Of a stretch of 64,000 bases of DNA, positions 58,175 to 64,000 are shown piece after piece. Below the pieces are notes generated by a model. The model saw nothing but the letters and a program-made list of their open reading frames with translations. It ran no database searches and was not told the DNA's origin. Each line of letters starts with the position of its first letter. Within the stretch, counting starts at the first letter, position 1. The stretch comes from Pseudomonas sp. (GTDB taxonomy: Bacteria; Pseudomonadota; Gammaproteobacteria; Pseudomonadales; Pseudomonadaceae), in NCBI GenBank assembly GCA_030656145.1, contig JAUSOF010000002.1, positions 62,001 to 126,000 on the forward strand. Reading direction: 5' to 3'. The position numbers and the translations under genes were made by a program.

Positions 58175-59764
58175 CTATCGGCGCATGACCAGATAAACGC
58201 CGCCCGCGAGCATCGCCCAGCTTGGCCAGGCGGCAAGGCTGAGCAGCAGTCCCTGGGTGGCCGCGCCGCCGATCAGCAGGGCACCAAGCAAACGCCCCGG
58301 CCAATGCGCCGTGCTGCTCGATACGCTCGGCTTGCTCTGCGGTTGCTGGTTGAGTCGCTCCAGGGTGTCGCGGGCCATCTGCGACAGGTGCGGCACCTGC
58401 TCGGCCTGCTGCTGCAAGTTGCGCAACAGGTGCAGCGGGCTGACCCGCTCGCGCATCCAGCGTTCGAGGAACGGCTGAGCGGTACTCCACAGGTCCAGGT
58501 CCGGGTAGAGCTGGCGGCCGAGGCCTTCAATGTTGAGCAGGGTCTTCTGCAGCAGCACCAACTGCGGCTGCACTTCCATATTGAAGCGCCGGGCGGTCTG
58601 GAACAGGCGCAAGAGCAGCTGGGCGAAGGAAATGTCCTTCAGCGGTCGCTCGAATATCGGCTCGCAGACGGTGCGGATCGCCGCTTCGAAGTCGTTGACC
58701 TTGGTGTCGGCCGGCACCCAGCCGGAGTCGATGTGCAGTTGCGCGACGCGGCGGTAATCGCGCTTGAAGAAGGCCAGCAGGTTGCGCGCCAGGTAGTCCT
58801 GGTCTTCCGCGGTGAGGCTGCCGATGATCCCGCAGTCGATTGCAATGTACTGCGGGTTCCACGGCGTGCGGGTGCTGACGAAGATATTGCCGGGGTGCAT
58901 GTCGGCGTGGAAAAAGCTGTCGCGGAACACCTGGGTGAAGAAAATCTCCACGCCACGTTCGGCCAGCAGCTTCATGTCGGTGCGCTGGTCGGCAAGCGTG
59001 GTCAGGTCGGTGACCTGAATGCCGTAGATGCGCTCCATTACCAGTACTTTCGGTCGGCACAGGTCCCAGTAAACCTGTGGTACGTAGAGCAGTGGCGAGT
59101 CAGTGAAGTTGCGTCTTAGCTGGCTGGCATTGGCCGCTTCGCGCAGCAGGTCGAGCTCGTCGTAGATGGTTTTTTCGTAGTCGCCGACCACTTCCACCGG
59201 GCGCAGGCGGCGCGCATCGGCGGAGGCTTTTTCGGCCAGTTTGGCGAGCAGGAACAGCCAGGCCAGGTCCTGGCGGATCACCGGTTCCAGGCCGGGGCGA
59301 ATAACCTTGACCACTACTTCCTCGCCGCTTTTCAGCTGCGCGCCATGTACTTGGGCGATGGATGCAGACGCGAGGGGCTGGGCGTCGAAGCGGGCGAATA
59401 CCTCGCCGACCTTGGCGCCGAGTTGCTCTTCGATCAGTGCCCGCGAGTGCTCTTGGTCGAACGGCGGTACCTGATCCTGCAGCTTGGCTAGCTCATCGGC
59501 GATATCCATCGGCAGCAGGTCGCGGCGGGTGGAGAGTAATTGACCAAACTTGATAAAGATCGGTCCCAGCTCTTCCAGGGCCAGGCGCAGGCGCGCGCCG
59601 CGCGATAAATCCAGGGGCTTGCGCGGCAGCCAGCGCCATGGCAAGGCATAGCGCAGGGCGCGCAGCCAGAGCGGCAGAGCTTGGGCGAACAGCAGGTCAT
59701 CCAGTTGGTAGCGGATGACCACGCGTTGAATACGCAGCAGACGACGAACGGCGAGCAGCTTCAT
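58175..59764 (-). CDS. ubiB: Ubiquinone biosynthesis regulatory kinase-like protein
   Basis: 529 residues, the family length. Atypical kinase of the ADCK/UbiB group: KxGQ signature in [16 protein letters not shown], the Ala-rich loop region [20 protein letters not shown], catalytic-loop [10 protein letters not shown] and IDCGIIGSL. Two hydrophobic membrane helices lie at the C-terminus (about 487-527). It is needed for ubiquinone synthesis. It overlaps ubiJ by four bases. Confidence 0.97.
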   Translation of the reverse strand: MKLLAVRRLLRIQRVVIRYQLDDLLFAQALPLWLRALRYALPWRWLPRKPLDLSRGARLRLALEELGPIFIKFGQLLSTRRDLLPMDIADELAKLQDQVPPFDQEHSRALIEEQLGAKVGEVFARFDAQPLASASIAQVHGAQLKSGEEVVVKVIRPGLEPVIRQDLAWLFLLAKLAEKASADARRLRPVEVVGDYEKTIYDELDLLREAANASQLRRNFTDSPLLYVPQVYWDLCRPKVLVMERIYGIQVTDLTTLADQRTDMKLLAERGVEIFFTQVFRDSFFHADMHPGNIFVSTRTPWNPQYIAIDCGIIGSLTAEDQDYLARNLLAFFKRDYRRVAQLHIDSGWVPADTKVNDFEAAIRTVCEPIFERPLKDISFAQLLLRLFQTARRFNMEVQPQLVLLQKTLLNIEGLGRQLYPDLDLWSTAQPFLERWMRERVSPLHLLRNLQQQAEQVPHLSQMARDTLERLNQQPQSKPSVSSSTAHWPGRLLGALLIGGAATQGLLLSLAAWPSWAMLAGGVYLVMRR

Positions 59765-60378
59765 GCGTTGGGCTTATGCGGTTGGATGAGGCGCTCAATG
59801 CGGGCATCGAGACGGTCGAGGGCGAGCTTGAGTCGATCCAGTTCGGCGAAGCGGGCATCGGCTTCGCGTTGGCCGACCAGACTACGCGATTCTTCACTGA
59901 GGTAGTCAGCCAGATTCAGGCGCAGGCTGTCGAGGGTCTTGCCGGTCCAGTTGGCCCGGCTGCGGATATGGCTGCCGAGTAGCTGGCTGGCGACGGGGCC
60001 AAGCCAGCGCGACAGTTCGTACTCCCAGTCCAGCTCCAGGTCCTGGAGAATACTGGCCAGCTCCATGAGGGCGGCGCTGTCGCCGTCCAGCTCGACCTGC
60101 GGGCTGTGCAGTACCGCGGTTTTATCCGCGCTGGTGGCTAGACGCAACAGGCTCGCCGCAGGCCCGCGCAGCCGGCAATCGGCCTCGCCGGCCCATTGCC
60201 CGGCCAGTTGCAAACCGTCGCCACTGGGCAGGATGAACAGCTGCAGCGCTGGCGCCGTGCAATCCACCGCGATCACCCGACCGCTCAGACGCGCCAGGCG
60301 TGGCAGTGCCGTGCTGTCCAGGGCCAGCACCCGGTTGAGGCCCAGCTCGACGCCGGCCAGCAGGGCGGTGCTGAGCAT
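59761..60378 (-). CDS. ubiJ: Ubiquinone biosynthesis accessory factor UbiJ
   Basis: 205 residues. An SCP2-like sterol-carrier fold occupies the first ~110 residues, with [27 protein letters not shown] helical C-terminus follows, with a terminal coiled coil ([21 protein letters not shown]). With UbiK it helps assemble the ubiquinone synthesis complex. It is sandwiched between ubiE (one-base overlap) and ubiB (four-base overlap), the standard ubiE-J-B order. Confidence 0.94.
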   Translation of the reverse strand: MLSTALLAGVELGLNRVLALDSTALPRLARLSGRVIAVDCTAPALQLFILPSGDGLQLAGQWAGEADCRLRGPAASLLRLATSADKTAVLHSPQVELDGDSAALMELASILQDLELDWEYELSRWLGPVASQLLGSHIRSRANWTGKTLDSLRLNLADYLSEESRSLVGQREADARFAELDRLKLALDRLDARIERLIQPHKPNA

Positions 60379-61148
60379 CAGGGTTTGATGCCGCGGTGCA
60401 GGGCGACGATACCGCCGGTCATGTTGTGGTAAGTGACGCGCTCGAAGCCGGCCTCGACCATCATGGCCTTGAGCGTGTCCTGGTCCGGGTGCATGCGGAT
60501 CGACTCGGCCAGGTAGCGGTAGCTCTCGGCATCATTGGTGATCAGCTTGCCCATCAGCGGCATGAACTTGAACGAGTAGGTGTCGTAGACCTTCGACAGC
60601 AGGCTGCTCGACGGCTTGGAAAACTCCAGCACCAGCAGGCGGCCGCCGGGCTTGAGCACGCGCAGCATGGAGCGGATGGCGTCCTCTTTATGGGTGACGT
60701 TGCGCAGGCCGAAGGCGATGGTCACGCAATCGAAATGATTGTCCGGGAACGGCAGCTTCTCGGCGTCAGCCTGGACGAAGCGCACGTTACCGGCCACGCC
60801 GCGGTCGAGCAGGCGGTCGCGACCAACCTTGAGCATCGACTCGTTGATGTCGGCCAGCACCACTTCGCCGGTGGGCCCGACCAGGCTGGCGAACTTGCGT
60901 GCGAGGTCGCCAGTGCCGCCAGCGATATCCAGCACCCGGTTCCCTGGGCGCACACCGGACAGTTCGATGGTGAATCGCTTCCACAGGCGGTGCATGCCGC
61001 CCGAAAGCAGGTCATTCATCAGGTCGTATTTAGCGGCCACCGAATGAAACACTTCGGCGACTTTTTCCGCCTTCTGACTTTCCGGTACATCCTGGAAACC
61101 AAAGTGTGTGGTGGGTTCGCTGTCGCTGTGCTTGCGCGGGTCGTTCAT
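60378..61148 (-). CDS. ubiE: Ubiquinone/menaquinone C-methyltransferase
   Basis: 256 residues. Class I SAM methyltransferase: [16 protein letters not shown] motif I, and the UbiE signatures [19 protein letters not shown] and [17 protein letters not shown]. It methylates the quinone ring. It is first in the minus-strand run ubiE-J-B-hisI-E-tatABC-rsmE. A TAGAAT hexamer on the minus strand (plus 61194-61199) may be its -10 box. Confidence 0.97.
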   Translation of the reverse strand: MNDPRKHSDSEPTTHFGFQDVPESQKAEKVAEVFHSVAAKYDLMNDLLSGGMHRLWKRFTIELSGVRPGNRVLDIAGGTGDLARKFASLVGPTGEVVLADINESMLKVGRDRLLDRGVAGNVRFVQADAEKLPFPDNHFDCVTIAFGLRNVTHKEDAIRSMLRVLKPGGRLLVLEFSKPSSSLLSKVYDTYSFKFMPLMGKLITNDAESYRYLAESIRMHPDQDTLKAMMVEAGFERVTYHNMTGGIVALHRGIKP

Positions 61149-61366
61149 CTCGCCCTTACCTGAATATAGAGAGGCTGAATCAAAGTGGCGGTCATTCTAA
61201 ACCGAAAAGCCCCTCGGAGCGGCAAGGGCCAAGCGGCAACTAACGCCTAAGTGGAATGCCTGGCCCCTGTTGAGCGATGCAGCTTGCAGTGTGCAGCGGG
61301 TGACTGCAGCTTATTGCTATAGTCGCGCGACTTAAGGTCGCAGTTGGTTTGCTCAGGAGAAACGCC

Positions 61367-61645
61367 ATGGCCAAGATTGATGTGCAACGTCCCCATTCGC
61401 TCGGTCGTGAGGTCGCCCGGGAAAAGGCCGAACAGTTGGCTGAGCGTCTGGCCCGCGAGTATGCCGTGCGTTACAACTGGAACGGCGACACCCTGGAGTT
61501 CAAGCGCAGCGGTGCCGATGGGCGTATCGAGGTGGGTGAGGATCAGGTGCGTGTGCAGCTCAACCTCGGTCTGTTGTTGTCGGCCATGAGCGGCAGTATC
61601 AAGCGGGAAATCGAAGAGGTGCTGGATAAGAGTCTCAAGGCCTGA
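61367..61645 (+). CDS. Polyhydroxyalkanoic acid system family protein
   Basis: 92 residues from the ATG at 61367, with CAGGAGA upstream. It matches the small PHA granule-region family (PF09650-like): MAKIDVQRPHSLGREVAREKAEQLAERLAREYAVRYNWNGDTLEFKR..., ending in a helical segment. It is linked to PHA genes in many pseudomonads; its biochemical role is unclear. It is divergent from ubiE and upstream of phaI. Confidence 0.88.
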   Translation: MAKIDVQRPHSLGREVAREKAEQLAERLAREYAVRYNWNGDTLEFKRSGADGRIEVGEDQVRVQLNLGLLLSAMSGSIKREIEEVLDKSLKA

Positions 61646-61649
61646 GAAC

Positions 61650-61758
61650 TTGTGAAAAAAACGCTCGCCTACTGCGGCCATCTCCAAACGCCCGCGGCAG
61701 CGTTGCGCTGCGTGAACGCTGGAGATAGCCGTCGCGCCAGCGCTCGATTTTTTCACAA
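61650..61758. repeat. Long imperfect inverted repeat between the PHA system gene and phaI
   Basis: TTGTGAAAAAA at the left and TTTTTTCACAA at the right are perfect complements flanking ~90 bases. Inner pairing includes ATCTCC...GGAGAT and a central GCAGCG-TTG-CGCTGC hairpin. The whole could fold as one branched stem. The ends in A- and T-runs would also make it a bidirectional terminator. It looks like a dispersed intergenic element rather than part of a gene. Confidence 0.6.
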
Positions 61759-61880
61759 CCGCTGAGGCGCTTGTTGTATTTTTTCGCAACTAGTATGTGG
61801 TTTCTAATTTTCCTCGGTACCTTGCTCCTAAGCCTGCATTCCGTGGGCGTTTCCTCGAAACACTAAGAGTGAGGTGCACC

Positions 61881-62321
61881 ATGTCGAAAGTTGCCGTGAA
61901 GAAGAAAATCGACGTCGAAGATAAAGCCACCGTGCTGACCGACGTAAAAGTATATGCCCGCAAGATCTGGCTGGCTGGCCTGGGTGCTTATGCCAAAGCC
62001 GGGCATGAGGGCGCCGAGTATTTCAAAGAGCTGGTCAAGAGCGGCGAAAGCGTCGAGAAGCAAGGCAAGACACTGGTCAATGAGCAGGTCGAAGCAGCCA
62101 ATAGCCAGATCGATAGCGTCAAGAGCAGCGTGACCAGCAACGTCAACAGCGTGAAAGATAAAGTTGAAGTGCAACTCGATAAAATCGAGAAGGCGTTCGA
62201 CACCCGTGTAGCCAGTGCGCTCAACCGTATCGGCATCCCATCCAAGCAGGATGTTGCAGTACTGTCTGCTAAGCTTGATCAGCTGAGCGCGTTGCTCGAG
62301 CAAGTCGCGCGTACCAAATAA
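61881..62321 (+). CDS. phaI: Phasin PhaI
   Basis: 146 residues from the ATG at 61881, with GAGGTG upstream. Phasin family: VKVYARKIWLAGLGAYAKAGHEGAEYFKELVKSGE, an amphipathic helix that coats PHA granules, followed by a long coiled coil and SALNRIGIPSKQDVAVLSAKLDQL. It shares the core with PhaF (62332), which it precedes by 10 bases. In P. putida the phaIF unit is regulated by PhaD, whose gene is convergent here. Confidence 0.95.
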   Translation: MSKVAVKKKIDVEDKATVLTDVKVYARKIWLAGLGAYAKAGHEGAEYFKELVKSGESVEKQGKTLVNEQVEAANSQIDSVKSSVTSNVNSVKDKVEVQLDKIEKAFDTRVASALNRIGIPSKQDVAVLSAKLDQLSALLEQVARTK

Positions 62322-62331
62322 GGAGAACAGC

Positions 62332-63033
62332 ATGGCCGTCAAAAAGAAAATCGAAAAGCAGACCAGCTCTTGGATCGGCGAAGTTGAAAAGTACTCGCGT
62401 CAGATCTGGTTGGCGGGCCTGGGGGCTTACTCCAAAGTCAGCAAGGACGGCACCAAGCTGTTCGACACGCTGGTCAAGGACGGCGAAAAAGCCGAGAAGC
62501 AGGCCAAGAGCGAAGTCGAGAAGCAAGTCGATGCCGTGAAGTCCACCGTCGAGTCGAAAGTGGGCAGCACCCGCTCCAAGGTCGACGAGGTCAAGGACCG
62601 GGCTATTGGTAAGTGGGGCGAGCTGGAAGAGGCGTTCGACAAGCGTTTGAACAACGCTATCTCGCGTCTCGGTGTACCGAGCCGCAATGAAGTGAAAGCG
62701 CTCAACGCCAAGGTCGACAGCCTGACCAAGCAGATCGAGCAATTGACCGGCGTTTCGGTCAAGTCGGTCAAGCCAGCCGCTAAGCCGGCTGCAAAAGCAG
62801 CTGCTAAACCTGCGGTCAAAGCTGCAGCCAAACCAGCGGTCAAAGCCGCCGCCAAACCTGCAGTTAAAGCTGCCGCCAAGCCAGCTGCAGCCAAGCCTGC
62901 GGTAAAGGCTGTGGCCAAGCCGGCAGCCAAGGCCGCCGCTAAACCTGCGGTCACTACTGCCCCCGTCGCAGCTGAGCCAGCTGCTGCTCCGGCAGCCGTA
63001 GCGGCTCCAGTAACACCGGCCAGCCAGTCCTAA
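62332..63033 (+). CDS. phaF: Phasin PhaF with histone H1-like tail
   Basis: 233 residues. The N-terminal phasin domain (about 1-140) shows YSRQIWLAGLGAYSKVSKDGTKLFDTLV, parallel to PhaI. The C-terminal ~85 residues are AAKPAVK-type repeats, basic and Ala/Pro/Lys-rich like histone H1, which bind DNA without sequence specificity. PhaF tethers PHA granules to the nucleoid so that they segregate at division. The repeats are a source of strain-to-strain length variation. Confidence 0.97.
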   Translation: MAVKKKIEKQTSSWIGEVEKYSRQIWLAGLGAYSKVSKDGTKLFDTLVKDGEKAEKQAKSEVEKQVDAVKSTVESKVGSTRSKVDEVKDRAIGKWGELEEAFDKRLNNAISRLGVPSRNEVKALNAKVDSLTKQIEQLTGVSVKSVKPAAKPAAKAAAKPAVKAAAKPAVKAAAKPAVKAAAKPAAAKPAVKAVAKPAAKAAAKPAVTTAPVAAEPAAAPAAVAAPVTPASQS

Positions 63034-63054
63034 AGACTCACCGCCGTAAACACC

Positions 63055-63086
63055 AACGCCCGGCCTAGTGCCGGGCGTTGTCGTTT
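63055..63086 (+). terminator. Terminator of phaIF
   Basis: AACGCCCGGC-CTAGT-GCCGGGCGTT is a perfect 10-base stem, followed by GTCGTTTT. It sits between convergent phaF and phaD and could serve both. Confidence 0.8.
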
Positions 63087-63114
63087 TCGGTAGTTGATGC
63101 AGGCGTTATGCGGT

Positions 63115-63729
63115 TCAGGCTTCCAGGTAGCGACGCGCCAAATGTTCGGCGGCGAAGCGTGATTCAGTCGTCAGGTGCGGCGCCACCAGCATCATTACCT
63201 GATAGACCACCAGGCGGCTTTCTCCCTCGCGGCCGATGATGCGTTGGTAATCCATGGAGAACAGCAGGGTCAGGGTGATCTGCTCGACCAGTTGGCCCAG
63301 GGACGCGGTGTCGCTGAGCAGCTGGTCTTCTGCCTTTAGTCGCGCCAGCAGTGATGCCAGGGTGCGCTTCAGTGCGTTAAGCCAGTTGCGGATGCCGCGG
63401 GCCAGTTTTGGCAGGCGCCCGGCCAGGTTGGATAAGTCCTGGAACAGAAACCGGTAGTGCGCCATACGCTCGACGATCAGGTGCAGGAACAGCCAGTAGT
63501 CCTCCACATCCAGGCGTACATCGTCAGGCGGATTGAGCAGCGGCGCGAGTTCTGCCTGGAAGCGTTCGAGCAAGCCGAGAATCAGCGGTTCCTTGCCATG
63601 GAAGTGGTAGTACAGGTTGCCCGGACTGATCCCCAGTTCATTGGCGATTTCCAGGATGGATACATTGGGCTCGCCTTGCTGGTTGAACAGCATCAGCGCG
63701 CACTCAAGGATGCGGTCGCGGGTTTTCAT
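63115..63729 (-). CDS. phaD: TetR family regulator PhaD
   Basis: 204 residues. The N-terminal TetR helix-turn-helix contains ILECALMLFNQQGEPNVSILEIANELGISPGNLYYHFHGKEPLI. A helical ligand domain follows. PhaD activates pha genes in response to a PHA precursor, probably an acyl-CoA. It lies downstream of phaC2, as in the standard phaC1-Z-C2-D order, and convergent with phaIF. Confidence 0.95.
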   Translation of the reverse strand: MKTRDRILECALMLFNQQGEPNVSILEIANELGISPGNLYYHFHGKEPLILGLLERFQAELAPLLNPPDDVRLDVEDYWLFLHLIVERMAHYRFLFQDLSNLAGRLPKLARGIRNWLNALKRTLASLLARLKAEDQLLSDTASLGQLVEQITLTLLFSMDYQRIIGREGESRLVVYQVMMLVAPHLTTESRFAAEHLARRYLEA

Positions 63730-63767
63730 CCGGTCTTCTTATGCTGGCAGTGAGGTCTGGAAGATAA

Positions 63768-63791
63768 CTGGCCGAAGGTGGCTTCGGCCAG
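63768..63791 (-). terminator. Hairpin between phaC2 and phaD
   Basis: CTGGCCGAAG-GTGG-CTTCGGCCAG, a perfect 10-base stem with a four-base loop, 14 bases after the phaC2 stop and 38 bases before phaD. On the minus strand it is followed by TTATCTT, a weak U-tract, so it may partly terminate phaC2 transcripts. Confidence 0.6.
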
Positions 63792-63805
63792 TATTCGGTC
63801 GCGTG

Positions 63806-64000
63806 CTAGCGCACATGCACATAGGTGCCGGGCGCGGCCTCCATCGCGGGGTACTGCGCATTACCCAAGACGGTGAGGGTCTCGCGCTGCTCCCCCGCGT
63901 GTTCCTGGGTCCAGTTCAGCCACTGCGGCCACCAACTGCCGTCGTGCTTGTGCGCATCGTGGTACCAGGCCCGCGGGTCGGCGCTGAGCGTGTTGCTCTC
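63806..64000 (-). CDS. phaC2: Class II PHA synthase, C-terminal end (partial)
   Basis: The minus strand is open from the window edge to a TAG at 63806-63808. It encodes SADPRAWYHDAHKHDGSWWPQWLNWTQEHAG and ends APGTYVHVR. HDGSWWPxW is the conserved C-terminal block of class II medium-chain-length PHA synthases. The position upstream of phaD on the same strand identifies it as phaC2. Only 64 residues are visible; the catalytic Cys, Asp and His lie outside the window. Confidence 0.9.
   Translation of the reverse strand, partial: ESNTLSADPRAWYHDAHKHDGSWWPQWLNWTQEHAGEQRETLTVLGNAQYPAMEAAPGTYVHVR

Noticed and set aside
62761..62970. Tandem AAKP-coding repeats as a minisatellite or CRISPR-like array
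   Set aside because: They lie in frame inside phaF and encode its known histone-like tail; units are short and variable, without spacers.

Overview
The window is chromosomal DNA of a Pseudomonas species. Markers are a class II medium-chain PHA locus (phaC2 end, phaD, phaF, phaI), a spu/agu polyamine locus arranged as in P. aeruginosa, a five-enzyme hut pathway with hutF and hutG, an EstA-type autotransporter esterase, and Pseudomonas-style REP palindromes. GC is high throughout. I see no prophage, integron, transposase, CRISPR array, rRNA or tRNA. It is mostly ordinary core genome. I did not find a convincing new multi-gene system; the interesting signals are regulatory sites, gene fossils and small structural oddities.

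Layout. 1-3 kb: a sulfide:quinone oxidoreductase-like flavoprotein (5' end cut by the window) coupled to a SulP permease. 3.2-4.9 kb: an MgtE magnesium transporter with a duplicated N-terminal module. 5-19.4 kb: polyamine block, with aguB-aguA (agmatine to putrescine), a TetR regulator, a polyamine-binding protein, spuI, and divergently spuA-B-C-D-F-G-H (uptake, glutamylation, transamination and hydrolysis). A second binding protein, spuE, expected between spuD and spuF, is missing. 19.7-29.5 kb: topB behind a LexA-like box, a Crp/Fnr regulator, an SH3-domain membrane protein, a chemoreceptor, a thioredoxin-like protein, an alpha/beta hydrolase, a DUF2059-like secreted protein, a prolyl-hydroxylase-like 2OG oxygenase and a DUF523 protein.

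29.6-39.4 kb: glnA with a sigma-54 promoter and NtrC-type sites, divergent thiI, then typA. Next come decayed remnants of a DUF2339-DUF3999 gene pair, a YkgJ-family protein, a stub of a GGDEF domain, fbp, a DUF924 protein, a small lipoprotein and a lipocalin. 39.5-48.3 kb: histidine utilisation (hutF; hutC-hutD; hutU-hutH-hutI-hutG) with two matching HutC-type palindromes and no histidine transporter gene. 48.4-54.5 kb: estA, a lipoprotein, pip-dtd, and a Cache-domain sensor kinase with a LuxR-type regulator.

54.6-61.1 kb (minus strand): a long co-directional run ubiE-ubiJ-ubiB-hisI-hisE-tatA-tatB-tatC-rsmE-UPF0158, covering ubiquinone synthesis, histidine synthesis, twin-arginine export and 16S rRNA methylation. 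61.3-64 kb: PHA granule genes, with a PHA system protein, phaI and phaF on plus, and phaD and the 3' end of phaC2 on minus. Palindromic repeats and terminators mark several convergent gene ends. All family assignments come from reading the translations; no database search was run.
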